Shown piece after piece: positions 11,315-24,258 of a DNA stretch of 64,000 bases (the first letter of the stretch is position 1; every line of letters begins with the position of its first letter). A program made the translations under genes and the position numbers. This DNA is from Chrysopilus asiliformis. Taxonomy: Eukaryota > Arthropoda > Insecta > Diptera > Rhagionidae. The stretch covers positions 33,325,644 to 33,389,643 of the forward strand of contig OZ035963.1 of assembly GCA_964034945.1 (NCBI GenBank), written 5' to 3'. A model generated the notes under the pieces. That model made no database searches and was not told the DNA's origin. It worked only from the letters and a program-made list of their open reading frames with translations.

Positions 11315-12786
11315 GAAAATAAAATGTACCGAATTTTAAATTTTTTTTTGTATTAATGGCAACTTGCGAAGATATTTTGTTAGATGGATTTTCGGAAAAC
11401 TAAAACAGCTACTTTGTCTTTAGATTGAAGTCGTTACTTTCCAAACTTCGATTTTTCTTAATTTTTTTTTTTCGCAGAAACAAATTACAACGAAACGTAA
11501 TAATAGATGCTCAATATCGCTCGGAAAATTCAATCATCAACTCTGCGGGTGCATACGCTTAATTTAGTTATGGTTCAGTGTCAAATTAAACCGAATATTA
11601 CCAGTTCTATACGCAAGGCATAGAAAACAGAGGGAAATTGCAATAAATCTTTTTGTGGCGGCGATATAATTGGATTACATTTGGGAAATTGAACATACAT
11701 ATTTTAATACAATATAATCTAGGATTCGAATTAATTTGTTTTCATGTCTGCTGACATTAGCTAAAGATTTGTTACTTGTTTGAAAAAAATTGAATTATTT
11801 ATTAAATTTCAATCAGATTATATGTAAATTGTATATAATAGAATTTATCTAATGAAATATTTTATAAATATCTCACGCAACAAGATTTAGATTTGATTAT
11901 TTAACAAAGAACTATAAAATTTTTATTGTATTGAAATTTCTCGGCTTACAGGTTATAAAAAATATAAAAAAAATGTTGTACTCGTATTACTATGCGAAAA
12001 GCATATTTAACGCGGTCATAGAAATGGAAATAGATTTAGTGCTTCTTAGATTTCATTCATAAATTTCCCTTTTACACCAAGTCTATCGGAGAACGTCCAA
12101 GTAAATATGGCAAAAAATTTTATGGAAAGTGCGTCGGCATGCAATTCTGTCTTGATATTGGGTGCAGCCTTTTTTCTGTAATAGGGAAAGAAAATTTTCT
12201 CACTGAATATTATGTTCAATTGACACCCAATTGCTCAGGATGTGCTCCGCATCTTCTGCTGCCGAGGGGTTAACCACTTTTACTTAGAAGGACAAATGGA
12301 ATACACTGTTTCAAAGACTACACAAGGACTACATGTAGACTACAACCTCAAATACACTTAGAATCCAATACGTAAGGCCGAGGGGACTACACGAGTGGTT
12401 AACCCCACGTCTGCACCTTAGACCCCACGCCCCTATTTTTGGTTTTTTTTGCTTCTCACCGCTGCGCTCCGGCCACCACTTCTTCTCGGCATTCGACCTA
12501 GCATTAAACTACGTCCGAATCATTTTTAAGTTTCAAAAGGATAAAAGAATATTAATAGAATAAACCCAAAACACCAATTTATTATAACATATTAATAATT
12601 GGGTATTCGATCTAGATTTGTACCCACTACAGATGTATTTTTGAATGTTTTTGACGATATCTTTTCCAGAAAACGGAAAATTGGAGAATTATGAAGAAAT
12701 TTTGATTTATTAATGGGATCAATACATACGATATCTAAAAGTAGTTTCATTTTGTAATTCCAACGGAGACACACAAGCCTATTATA
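11315..12786. other. Intergenic stretch, no gene recognised
   Basis: No coding frame is supported. The only structures noted are the 13-bp inverted repeat at 12266-12406 and a slightly GC-richer patch around 12380-12500. Confidence 0.4.
12266..12406. repeat. 13-bp inverted repeat, 141 bp span
   Basis: ggggttaaccact at 12266-12278 is exactly matched by agtggttaacccc at 12394-12406. It may be the ends of a small MITE, but no duplication was recognised. Confidence 0.4.
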
Positions 12787-13616
12787 CAGTAATCCCTCGA
12801 ACTACGCGGTTTGGGACTGCGCGGTTTCGCAACTGCGCGGTTAAGTTTTTAATACCAAAATTTCGAACTGTGCGGTAAAAATTTCGCAGCTGCACGGTTT
12901 TTTTTTATAATTTCCGTATAAAAAACATGTTCTGAACATATATTTTGGTGAATCCCCGACAAGAAGGAATCAGCTGGTAATTTGGTATCTTCGTATATAT
13001 TTGGTAATTTCGTGCTTATATTAGTGTTTATATTTAGTGGAAATTGTGACATTAGGTAAGACAATTGGTGGGGACGAATTTGAAGACTTAGAGTCAGACG
13101 ATATCATGGAAGTCCTTGCAAGCAATGAAGAACATATGACTGCTGACGATATTTTGACACAGTTCGGCGATAATTATAGCGACGAAAATGATGAAACTGA
13201 AGTTATAGAGATTATAAAAAAGATAAACCTTACGCACGAAACACTGACAAATTTTTTAATGCTTGGTAGTCAACTTTAATAAGAAGATCTTAATATGGAC
13301 CCTGATATGGAGCGTGCCTTAAAATGTTGGTGAAATTTGACAGCCGCTTTAGCCCCATACGTAGAAATGCATAATGAAAAACAAAAATCGGGTAATCAAT
13401 CACTAATTTTTCAAAAAGATTAGTAATACATATCATATCTTTGTATTACTTTAAATATGTCGTTAAAAAAAACTTTTTCTATTTGTTTTTTGGAATTTTT
13501 CTAATATCTGGGACCTAACCCCAATATTTCATACAAAGTAGGGTTCACAGTGCGCGGTTTCGCAGTGCGCGCTCTTTTTGTGGAACGTATCTACCGCGCA
13601 GTTCGAGGGATTACTG
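12787..13616 (+). mobile_element. Tigger-type element, internally deleted
   Basis: The ends CAGTAATCCCTCGAACT and AGTTCGAGGGATTACTG are inverted and flanked by TA (12785-12786 and 13617-13618). Subterminal repeats of tgcgcggtt occur at both ends. The 830-bp element holds only the C-terminal part of a transposase (13037-13279). It is therefore a deletion derivative of a pogo/Tigger transposon. Confidence 0.88.
13037..13279 (+). pseudogene. C-terminal remnant of a Tigger/jerky-type DDE transposase
   Basis: The 80-residue frame is acidic. It has the pattern seen near the C-terminus of Tigger/jerky proteins, with D-D-I-M-E-V-L followed by a helix of the E-H-M-T-A-D-D-I-L type. The DNA-binding domain and the DDE catalytic core are absent, so it cannot act as a transposase. 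The Met at the start may not be a real start. Its place inside TA-flanked CAGT ends supports the assignment, which otherwise rests on a short, low-complexity match. Confidence 0.6.
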
Positions 13617-13742
13617 TATAATAGAATGGAATAAATTAGAATAAAGAAATAAAATGTTGCTTTTGTTGCAATTATACGTAGGCATTTAGAAAGAATATTT
13701 GCATTTGTTTGAACAAACAGCGGTTTCATCACAAGTTACTAA

Positions 13743-13786
13743 GACGAATGTCAGACGAATGTCAGACGAATGTCAGACGAATGTCA
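13743..13786. repeat. 11-bp tandem repeat, four copies
   Basis: gacgaatgtca is repeated four times without change. The stretch is framed by two copies of atcacaagttactaa (about 13727 and 13786), so the array lies in a longer direct duplication. There are no spacers, so this is not a CRISPR. Confidence 0.85.
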
Positions 13787-13799
13787 TCACAAGTTACTA

Positions 13800-14165
13800 A
13801 GACGAATGTTTTATTTATCATGGTTTTTAGAATGACAAGAGATTTTGAATCCGTCCGTCCGTTTGTTTGTTTATCTGTCTGTCCGTGTTCCCGTGAACAC
13901 CATAAATTTCGAAAGGATTGACCTAGAGAATTGAATTTTTGTATAATTTTTCTCGTAAATAGCAAATGGCTAAATTCCTGAGCGGGAAAAATCGGACCAT
14001 TACATTCCCCCTCCCCAAAACAAAGGAAACAATTTTTACAATTTTCTCGAAAACCGTATTGAAAAATTTATAAAAGTTAAAATGTGTTTAGAATAGCATA
14101 ACTTATCCATACATCAAAATCCAGTTGGACCACTCCTTCTCCCTCTCCCATACTAATGGAATACT
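13800..14165 (+). mobile_element. HINE-B copy, 5' truncated
   Basis: The gtccgtccgtttg...ctgtctgtccgtg tract (13851-13886) is followed by gaacaccataaatttcgaa, tagcaaatggctaaattcct and gagcgggaaaaatcgg. It ends near atggaatacttg. It is aligned with the other HINE-B copies and is non-coding. Confidence 0.75.
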
Positions 14166-15234
14166 TGTTTTTCTATTTTACAAACTGCTAAATGTTTAAT
14201 TTAGCAGTTTGTAGTTACATCAGATATCCACAAAAACGTTGTAGTAAAAGTGCGAAAATGTTGATAAAAGTCTTTGCCAGATTTTATTCACTGAGCACTC
14301 TGTCGGGATGGTTGAAAATGTAGTTTAAAGTTGCTTTTCCTTAAATGAAACAATAATATTAAAAGTTAAACTCTTGCCAAATAAAAAAAATATTTATTAT
14401 GAAGCATCAGGAAAAAATGTTTGATTTTAATAGTTCCTTAAATGTTACTCTGATTGGGAGTCCCGGGAACATTTAGGTATCCTGATGAGTTCGGGGTGTC
14501 CTTTAATAACCACAAAATGACTTCAACATTACGACAATGAAGATGCAAATTTCTGTCGTTTCTGTTGTCATTGTTGTCGATCATGTGGTGATGAGTCTTC
14601 ATAAGTCCCTTTTTTCACTCTTGTAATCGTCCCACTCTTTTGCGTTTCGTTTTTTTCATTATATCAAAGTAAAATATCCTTGCCGCGCTATTACAACGAC
14701 TCCCTCTAATGCGTCATTCTTGCTTTTAACGATCCGAATTTAGCTTAGCGTATCGTCAGTTTGTATTAAATTTATTTAGATGAACGCTAGATAATTACAT
14801 ATAGTCGTATAGTCACAGTCATAGCTGGATGGTATATGGTTAATGTCACTTTTTTTTAATGTTCACTGACTTGTGCCCTTTTATTACCATTCTCATTTGC
14901 GAGTTCATGACAAATTTTGCGCTTTTTTACTACTAAACCAACAAAAAAAGGCTGTCATTAAGGGCAGGCAATTCATACAGATAGCTAAGGGAGCGTGGCC
15001 ACCCTTCCTTGCAGAAAAAAGCGTTTTTCATCTTCAATTTGTCTTGAATGCATAAAGCTTGTTACGACATTCCTTTTAAAAAATCACCATAAATATAAGC
15101 TTTAATGGTATTCAGAAAATATAGTAGGGTATGGGTCCGGTGACCATATTTCTTTCGAGGCAAAAATGGACAAAAACACTTTACTTTGAGTACAATCAAG
15201 GACAAATAAAAAACAAATTGTTCATTAAAAAAAA
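14166..15234. other. Intergenic stretch, no gene recognised
   Basis: There is no paired TIR, no recognised repeat family and no supported reading frame. A short inverted pair (aactgctaaatg / catttagcagttt-like, 14186-14212) is too weak to name. Confidence 0.35.
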
Positions 15235-15760
15235 TAAGAAAAGCTACTATTTTATAGATTTTTTTTTGTATGGGGGAGAGAAGAAGCAGTGGTCCAACTG
15301 TATTTTTATGTATAGATAAGTTATATGAAATCGTTTTCGAGAATACAGGAAGAAGTATTATATTTGTATGGGAGAGGGGGAAAGCAGTGGTCCGATTGGA
15401 TGTAAAATCTTATTCTAAACACATTTTAGATTTATAAATCTTTCAATATGACTCACCGTTTTCGAGAAAATTGTAAAAAACGGTTTCGTTTGTATGGGGG
15501 AGGGAAGGCGAAATGGTTCGATTTTGCCCGTTCAAGAACTTAGCCTAGCCTTTTACGAGAAACGTAATTATGCAAAATTTCCAGTTTCTAGCTCAATCCT
15601 TTGGAAAGTATGGTGTCCACGAACAAACAGACAGACGAACGGAGACGCGAAAATCAAAATCTTTGGTCATACCAAAACACTCTGGTGTAGTTCATTTTTG
15701 TGTCCGATGATTGGTTCGGTATACTAAATAATCTAATATACTTCTATATGATGTATCAGC
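15235..15760 (-). mobile_element. HINE-B copy
   Basis: It is the inverse orientation of the family: tgcccgttcaagaacttagc, then tttctagctcaatcctttgg, gaacaaacagacagacgaac, and the end gtgtagttcatttttgtgtc with attggttcggtatac. Two partly overlapping copies of the 'tatgggggag' block at 15270 and 15366 suggest an internal duplication. Confidence 0.75.
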
Positions 15761-16533
15761 GAAAATTATTTTTTAAAAAAACAAAAAAGATTAGTGTGCT
15801 AAAAATTAAAAAAAATAATTTTACGTAGGGATTTAACATCAAAAATAAAAGCAAGATGAAGCGTTGAAAAGTTTTGCATATTAATAATGTTTACTTTGGT
15901 TTTATTTTTCAGGCCAAATACTTACTAATACAGGAAAATTAGGTGAATAAAGCAGGGACCTCTTAAAAAATCCTAGTTAACTGGATTTTTGCACATACTT
16001 TTATTTTGACATAACAAACAACGTCTCAAAAGTTCATTACTCCGGCCGGCGCGGCGTCGTGAATTATTCAAGGTCAAAGGGCCCAAAAATCAGTTTTTTA
16101 CGTGTATCTAACTTTGTACGGGTTGTACGTCTTTAAAATATTATTTTTATTCAAATTTAATATTTTTGTGAAAAATTATTTTATTGAAAATGGAAGTGTT
16201 AAAAAAACAGGCTTTAAAGCCTAGGTTTTAATACTCCCCTTTTGCGAATTATAACGGATGGAAAAATTTGAAAAAATATTGAAAAATAATAAAATTTTTA
16301 TTGAAAATGTAGTTAATAATTTAAGGAAATTGAAATTTAATAGAAAAAGTATCAAATTCTAGAACTGCGATTCAAAGTTAGTCTAACCATATACCTATGC
16401 AAAATTAGGGAGTCCCTCCTACCGGAGGGAATCCCACCAGATGTATTTTTTTAAATGTTAGCTATTCGGCTTACACGAAGCATGTTTGTATTATTTTGGA
16501 TTGTCAAAAAAAATTCATGTGGCTAAAAGTTTT
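15761..16533. other. Intergenic stretch, no gene recognised
   Basis: The DNA is AT-rich apart from a GC-rich patch (ccggccggcgcggcg, 16041-16055). No coding frame or repeat boundary could be supported. Confidence 0.35.
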
Positions 16534-17022
16534 AAGCGGCCCCTACAAGACGTTCAATCTTGCAGTCAATCATGCTGCCACAGCAAAAAGCTTATTTGCA
16601 CTAGACGCTCAATCATTCACACAAGCATCATTTTATTCGAAAAAGCCAAACCAACAACACACAGCACAAATACCAACTTAAAAAATTTTTGTCCTTATAT
16701 TTTTCGCTTTTCGTCATCCACAACTCACTTCTTTGTCTAATTAACTCGAAAAAAGATTCCCAAAAAACTTTGTCTTTTATATGCGACATCTTTTCACTAC
16801 TAAAAATTCCCCTGAACTGACGAATTGATTGACAGCATCGCCATACACGTTCAAGCATGCTGTGATTCAAAAAGCTCCCTTGAAAAATATCAAAATGATT
16901 TTGATATTGGCCAGCATGCTGTCAATCATGGAATTTGCATGACAGCATCACCATAGACGTTGAAAATGCTGTCACAGCATGCGATGATTGACTGCAAGAT
17001 TGAACGTGTAGGGAGGACCGCT
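16534..17022. mobile_element. TIR element (MITE), 489 bp
   Basis: The left end carries gcggcccctacaagacgttc followed by aatcttgcagtcaatcatgc. The right end is the imperfect inverse (gattgactgcaagattgaac then gtagggaggaccgc). Inside, several copies of an atgctgtcaatcatg-like motif occur in both orientations (about 16826-16985). There is no clear target duplication, and the superfamily is open. Confidence 0.75.
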
Positions 17023-17293
17023 TTAGAGTGCAATTGCCATTGACAAAAAAGCTTTTTTATATGCATATATCAAAATTTATATTCACAAAAAAAAAAAAAA
17101 AACAGGCCAAAAATTAAAATATAAAATATTAAAATATTTTAATTTTAAAAAACTAAAAATTTTAGGGGTCTAAAATTGAAAGTCTTTACTGGCTAGCAAT
17201 AACCAAACATATTTACTAAGAAAACATTTTATGAATTTTTTCGTCTAGCATATGTATAACAAGGTAGTTTTATTTTTATTTTGTTTGATATTA

Positions 17294-17463
17294 AGCCCAA
17301 TTCAGACTAACGATTCCGATTACGATGGCGATTGCGATTGAGGCTTCTCGACCAATGAGATCAAATCTTTCAACGATAGAGGTATGAAACCTTTGATCTC
17401 ATTGGTCAAGGAAGCTCAATCGTAATCGCAATCGTAATTGCAATCGTTAGTCTGAATTGGGCT
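17294..17463. mobile_element. Harbinger-like MITE, 170 bp, near-palindromic
   Basis: The arms begin AGCCCAATTCAGACTAACGA and are inverted almost to the centre, with internal gattgcgattg/caatcgtaatcg repeats. TTA flanks both sides (17291-17293 and 17464-17466), matching the TWA target of PIF/Harbinger. Its right TTA is also the left TTA of the next MITE. Confidence 0.85.
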
Positions 17464-17466
17464 TTA

Positions 17467-17737
17467 GGCCCCGTTTATACCATCAATTTTTTCTTGAGTT
17501 TCTCCGCGATTCAGAATTAATTCTGCGAGTTTTGTATTTCTATCGTAGAAGAAATTCTTCTAGCAAAAGTCAAAATTTGAATTCATTTCGGCGATTTTGT
17601 ATGAAACCAATTCCGGTTCCTACGTCTTTCTGGAAAAAATTTTAAAATTGGGTATCGTAATGTAAACGTTTGTGAAACGTAAATTTAGTGTCACAGAATA
17701 AAATTCGCGGAATGAAGTGTCATATGTAAATGGCGCC
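17467..17737. mobile_element. Harbinger-like MITE, family shared with 49945-50596
   Basis: The ends GGCCCCGTTTATACC and GTAAATGGCGCC are imperfect inverse repeats, flanked by TTA (17464-17466 and 17738-17740). The subterminal block ttttttcttgagtttctccg matches the element at 49945. It abuts the MITE at 17294 with one shared TTA. Confidence 0.8.
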
Positions 17738-17740
17738 TTA

Positions 17741-19320
17741 GGTATAAAGGCGCGATTAAAAAAGGGAAAAAATATTTTTTTGGTCTTCAAACAGATCTAA
17801 CCGAGATATCTACTGAAATCAAAATTTTCATGAACATATTAATACACTTTAGAATGTGAAAGATGGTTCGAAAAAAGTTTTCTAAATAAAAAAAAAACAA
17901 TTGAAAGTTTTATGTTATAGAGCATACTTTTACTTCAATTAAAAATTCGACGCGCTTAATTCTGATGTTATTTGCTTCACCTAGTTTAAATTGTAATCAC
18001 AATTGGAGCTCACCATATTTTCTTGAAATTTTAATTAGATCTTAAAATAGCGTGAAAAAGTCTTGTTTCGATTTTTTTCGATTTGCCACTGAATCAAATG
18101 TGATGAATTGACTTTATGTGATTGCCTAAAAACATTCTGTAGCCACGAGCCACAATTTTCCTCACGCTTTAAGTTCCAAAATTGGCCGCGTGAATAAGTC
18201 ATTAAAGTCGCAAACAACTTGAAATTTCGCTACAGGTGCCCACTACATTATTGAACTTAACTACTTAATGAACTAACAAGCTGCTCAATGTTGTTAGTTA
18301 GTTGTCAATGGGAACTAGTGAGAGATTTTCCAATAAAAAATTTTCAATTTGAAATTAACAAAAAAAGAAAAACATTATAAATACTTCACCGTCATTTTTT
18401 GATTAGCTCATTATCGTCATATAAGTACAGCAATTTGGCAGATCCAATTACCTTTTCTAGAGTTATTTACCGTAGCTCAAATTGTAGTGTCTGATGGTTT
18501 TAAATGTAAAAATAGCATTAATCACTATATATAGTCATGTAAAAAAGTTTCCCTCATTTGGAATTGGGTGTTTTATCATCACATAAACACATCAATCCGG
18601 GTTTTTACGCTTCACCTACACGTAAACTGAACGAACAGCGCCCAGATGCTGAGACTTCTGTATCAAGTATTCTAAATCTTAAGCGTATTTATTTATTTTT
18701 GAATGGAGTATCAAGGATTTATCGGTTGATTAATGGCCTCTTCGTCTCAAGTATCAAAAGATGTTGACACCGAATGCAACGTCGACCACGTTTTCTATCT
18801 TATGAGTGTTGAGAACTCAATTCTGTTCACACTCCTTTCCTCATTTATTTATGTTGGGCTCTTAGCAATGATGCTTAACACAGCGGGATCCGAGTCATGG
18901 CAAAGGGATGAGTAAATCATCCCCTTTTCACGATTTCCGCATTTATCTACATGTGGTAACGAAATGAATTAATTAGATTACACAAACAGTGACTGGTGAA
19001 GGTCAGAAAAAGGGAGGTATGGATGATTGAATACTGTCACAGCTTCATTTAAAATTCTTAGAAACTTTATTCTTTTGACAGTTTCACTTATGAACTGATT
19101 TTTATGCCACGTTTTTGATGCGACCGAAATACTTAAGTAAATTGTGCTTATAAATGATATATCCTGTAAAATATTTGCCAAAATGTACAGTGAAACCTCC
19201 TTGTGTTAGAATCCGGTCAAACTCTGCACATAGTTCTAAATAGATTTTCATAACGTAGATTACGTATTTCCTCCAGTTTAAAATATGATTTTTTTTATCT
19301 GACTCAAATTTGTGTTTAAA
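17741..19320. other. Intergenic stretch, no gene recognised
   Basis: There is no supported gene. A pogo-like end (tacagtgaaacctcctt, 19188) was seen without a partner. Confidence 0.35.
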
Positions 19321-20225
19321 ACATAACAGAAGCTATAATTGCCAATCTGTATGGTGATTTAATTGAATAGGGAATAGTTGTATCAAAATTCCAATTTGAA
19401 GTCAAACTTTTTCATTTTATGTAGAATAATATCCTAAATAATTTTTGTTCTTGCATTTTTTTGATAAGATGCACCGTTTTTGAGATATTCGCAAAAAACA
19501 GATATCGTACTATTAGACTAGATCAAGCCATTTGCTATCTCAAATGGGCCACTGAAACGTCAAAAAGCTATGACGAAAAAAAGGGACAAAGCTAGTAAAT
19601 TCTGGGACATTTAAATTCTGGAAAAAATGCTTATGCAGGTCCCCGACGGAATATTATTCAATCCCTATACCGATTATTCATGTTAATATTCAGAGCTGCC
19701 ACATACATTAATATGCAATTCCGTAAAAATTTTTCCAACCTGTGTATAAGTCTTATGAGTTCGCCGTAAAACATATAATTCAAGTGTTATTGAGTTTGTT
19801 GATTCGAACATCTGACATCTCTAAAGTTCGAAGAAAAAATGAGACAGCCATAGTCACGCTGTCCCATATTTTTGCTATGGAATTGTTCGAGTGCCGCGAT
19901 CTAGTAGTATGATATCTGTGCAAAAAACGTTTTCGTTCGTATGGGGGTACCCCCCTAATAGTCCATTTTTTCCCATTAACGAGCCTTGCATTTTATGAAA
20001 AACGAATATGCGTAAAATTTCAAGTCTCTAGCTCAATCGGTGCGCCCGCAATCCGCGCCACAGACGGACAAACGGACGGACGGACGGACATGCAAAATTA
20101 ATTTTTTTTTATCATTCTAAACACACTGGTGTAATTCATTTTCGTGTGTGATAACGGGATCTTGGCGTTACAAACGGTAAGGCAAATTTAATATACCCTT
20201 TGATTTCACCATACGGGTATAAAAA
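19321..20225 (-). mobile_element. HINE-A copy split by a hAT-like MITE
   Basis: The 5' half in plus (acataacagaagctataatt..., without the second arm of the terminal hairpin) and the 3' half (cgttttcgttcgtatggggg to accatacgggtataaaaa) are one element interrupted at 19499-19919. Its tract is short (cagacggacaaacggacgg). Confidence 0.78.
19499..19919. mobile_element. hAT-like MITE, 421 bp, inside HINE-A
   Basis: The ends cagatatcgtactattagac and gatctagtagtatgatatctg are imperfect inverse repeats. The 8-bp duplication GCAAAAAA is present at 19491-19498 and 19920-19927. Removing one copy restores the HINE-A sequence seen at the other copies (ttcgcaaaaaacgttttcg). No coding capacity is seen. Confidence 0.85.
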
Positions 20226-23200
20226 CTCGAATATTTTCGCATTTGACCTCCTGTGCATGCCGCAATACAATAATTAGATATTGAATACAAAACTGAACTC
20301 TAAGCTACGGTATAGACAGTGTCTTGTCAGTTTTAAACCTATAGAGATAAGCAGAACAGCCAAATCTTTATTAACAAATATTTTTTTCAAAAATTTAAAA
20401 ATTTGTTGCACCTAATGGAAAATGATAATTGCAGATATACAATGAAATTTAGTGCGTTTAATGCATTTAACCCCTGAGGATAAGTAAAATCACTCTTCAA
20501 AACAATGAAATGAGCTTTTGAGTTTCGAAAGCTACTTAGACGAGCAAGTCCAGATTTTTGTTGTTGTTTCACTAGACAGAATCAGTCTAGTCTAGGCTTG
20601 AGAGACTTGATAACGAGAGTGAGGTAATTTGAAATTAGCTTTTAACGCAATTTTTGAAAATAGTTTCTTTTAGTCCTTAGACCTACAAAAATAATAACTG
20701 TATCCTTTTAATCCTTTCGCACATGTGTTAGTGCATACATGTCCCAAGTCATAAAAGGCGAATGGGACTCATATGTGCCACTCCCTTCAGCCCTCTGTTT
20801 TAATGATTTTGGCTCAAATATATTAATTAAATTAATAATTTAAAGACTCCAATCAATAACCTGTACTTGAAGAAAATGATTTAAAAATTCAGACTGAAAG
20901 CCGCTGTGAAAGGTTTAATATGGAAATATTGCTTATTGTTTGTGTTGACAAAATTTTAAATTAGGTAAATTACTTAAAAAAATTGAAAAATTCCTTACGA
21001 TACATACAAATTTGAACATTCCATATTCGAAGAAGAATGAGGACTTTGTTGCGCTTCGCCATTGCTGAACTCATTTAGGCAAGGAGGTAAAAGAGCAAGA
21101 GCGGTGGATACGTTTGTCTGACTTAAGCCAAATGTTTCAAAACTTAGACGAATTGCACCAGATCAAGGCGAACTTATCATCTACACTTTCGGGTTCGCCG
21201 AAATTTCCGTACATTCAGCGAGAGTTTGATGGTACAGTAAAATAAGGCAATTTGATTTTTAAAACTTTAATCAAATTGCTTTAGTTCTACCGTGCTACCA
21301 AACCAAGAAAAAAAACGACATAGTATCGGACACCGTATAATTCATAGAAAGGTAGTCTGGGCAGTTTTAAAATAGCTATGGTGGAAATATATATTTTTGA
21401 ACATTCGGAAGTATTTTTACTAAGATCTAGCAAGTGTCCGGATTTAGGGCCCGTCGGGCGCCAGGAGACTTCCTCCCAAATAGTCTGATTTTGCTTATAA
21501 ACCAACATTTTTGTGAAAGATGAACGCTGCCGTGATATTTTGCCTGTAAACTTAATTTGCTCGTGAATTATTGTCGCTACATAATTGCTTTTTTTTACGT
21601 AAAATATTTTACGAAGAGGGGCCTCGCTAAATAGGGGAGGGACAGGTTTGGGTAATTAAAAGTTTTTCCTAACAGTTCGCGTATCCCACACGGAAAACCA
21701 TATTCAAATCGCTTCAGCGGTTCAGAAGATAACAGACGAGGGGTCAGAGGGGAGCCCATTTTGTTACATATCAAGCATTACGGCGTAAATTTTCAGCCAT
21801 ATCGGGCCAGAGCTTTAGCTGTGGTGTCGTCGAATGTTTCAAAACGGTTAAACGTGTATATAGAAAGTCCCAGAGGGCAAAAAGGGATGAGAGGAGTGAA
21901 ACTACAAATAGCCTATAATCTTATACACCAAAATATATACACCAAAATCGATTGAGTGTTTTTCGAGCTACATATACAGACAGATATACAGACATACATA
22001 CCGAAATTCATTTTCATATAGTAGATTACATTGCATTCCCAAAACTTGTTTAAAGAGTTTTTTTCAAAAAGAAAATACCTTAAACAGATCAATACAAATC
22101 ATAAAATTCAATTTTCAATCATTTCAGAGAACCACCTACAAATTTAATAAATAAATAATGGTCATGGAATACCATGTGAGCAGCTTCTGAATTACATTCT
22201 CAACCCGTTTGGAAGGTTTCGAAAGGGTTAATCAAAAATATTGAAAAGTATGAAGCTTTGTATGACAAAACCCCTTCTCTTTCTACTCTCCAACCCTACA
22301 AAACAAAACTACTTAATTATAAAGTTGATGAAAATTATATACCAGGAATAGCTGCATAACAACATAATTTGTCACAGGAATTTGTTATTTTATTTTTTTT
22401 ACTGAATAATTTAGAGGTCTTTTTGGGTTCCATTGATGACAACATGTGCTACGAGTTCATAATGTATTTAATTATCCTTTCTGTAAATAATGGCTGCAAT
22501 ACAAGATATTGGTATATATCTATATATTATACGAGTATATCCTTAATTTTGATCTCAACGTTTCAACTTCCTTTGATTTTATGTTGGGAAAAAATACATA
22601 ACATGTTCTGCTTCGTTTCGAATTCTCAAAAAAAAGCACATTAGGTGAATTCGTCCATATCGTCTCTTATACACTATACGACCAATATATACCACCTCTA
22701 TAGTTGAGCTAATTACAAATAAATGTAGACAAATTCTAAATATGATTACCTCTAAATTTGAACTAATAATTCCGCAATTAAGGCTAAGCACATTGAAGTC
22801 ATTATTAACATTATTACACATCAATATTAAGTTAATTTCAATTAGATGAAAAACACGAAAATATTTATAATGACTAATGATTTTCATTCGTTAATTTGAT
22901 TAAGTAATGCTAGTAGTGTTATTATAGTGCTAGAGGTAGGGCAATATAATGTAGGTCTCATTAAAGTTTCCAAATTGATAAATTTCCCATAAAATCATCA
23001 ACAAAATCTGTGAGAAATATTTCCAAATCGGTATTTTTATTAAAAGCAAGATATAACGCTGTAATTGAGGGGATTTAACCCTTATGTCAGGGGCGGCATC
23101 ATTACCGCCTCTGGGAGTGTAGAGGTGTTACGTTATGTTGAGTACAGATTTTGCAGTGTTTCGGTTGGTAACACGTGTGCTCTATTATGTTCACATAATC

Positions 23201-24258
23201 ACTGAAAAAAAATATATGCATTTATTTAAATCTGGTACAATTGAATTTTTTTACAGACATTTTTAGTTATTTATCAATTCCTCTTGCATATGTACAATTT
23301 TTAGAAAATTATAAAAATATTGAAAAAAAACCATGCATGACTTTCCATAAAATATCTTCCACCCTTCCTATACTAAAATTTAAAAAATGGGCGGCGAGGG
23401 CATGCAAAATTGGGTTGAGTGAAAATTTAAAAGTTTATCTCCATTTGACTATGATAGGGTGAACCCACAATACAGCCAGAAACTCTACCTTCTTGTCTTG
23501 TGTCGCTCCTTACTTCAGTAGGTATAAATTTTTTTACAGTTAACAAAAAAAACAAAAATATGCGTTCTGTAATGCAGAAAAAATAAACTGTGGGCTTGTG
23601 TTTTCGGTTCTATGGACTGATAAGTTGCATGGTGTTACCCGAAAAAAAATTGCGGGGCATTTTGAGGATTTCCCCCCTCGGGAGGTTGAGGGGACGGGGG
23701 AAAATGAACAAAACGCGATAAAAAGAGAATCGGTGTACCGATTTGCTTCAAATATTTTCAATGTATATCCATGTTAGGGGAACGTATCTAAAAAAATCTT
23801 TGGTGGTGCTAAGGAGAGGTGAGAAAAACGAAAAACTTCTGTAAAATAAAACCAGCAGACCGATTTTCTTCAATGTTTTTTTTATAGGATAATTGTCGCA
23901 GCGGTTGTGGCAGTACGACATGAATGGCTTGAGTATGAGTTTTTCATACTTTTCAGAACGTTTTTAAAACCGTTTTTTTATTTTTTTTTTAAGTTTTTGT
24001 ACTGTCAGAGCTTGTACCCAGTCGAGGAGCCGGCATCCATTGGGAGTCTAGATTTTTGTACTGCAATATTAATATTGCGTTACGTTTTCGACAATCGTTT
24101 TTAAATTGTGCAGAAGTGTTACGTGAATTTCGTTGTTCACAAATACTATTTTTTTTGTTATCGTAACGTAACGAAATAACGATTAGCCGATTTTTTCCTC
24201 TAAATTGCTCAAAATTGTTATAACGTTATAGAAATTTTGATTCCGTTACAATAACTAA
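20226..24258. other. Intergenic stretch with two weak repeat-like blocks, no gene
   Basis: About 21690-22030 has a block with cttcagcggttcagaag, ttcgagctacatatacagac and tacagacatacataccg. This is the same order of motifs (target phrase, then CAGACA tract) seen in the HINE families. About 23600-23900 has a GC-richer block with ctcgggaggttgagggga and agaccgattttcttcaa. A hairpin lies at 21231-21300. Reading frames in both blocks are short and unconvincing. Confidence 0.35.

Noticed and set aside
13743..13786. Short direct repeats as a CRISPR-like array
   Set aside because: The units are contiguous with no spacers, and the genome is animal.
19188..19220. pogo-type end (tacagtgaaacctcc) as another element
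   Set aside because: No matching inverse end with TA was found within a reasonable distance. The same holds for 27375.
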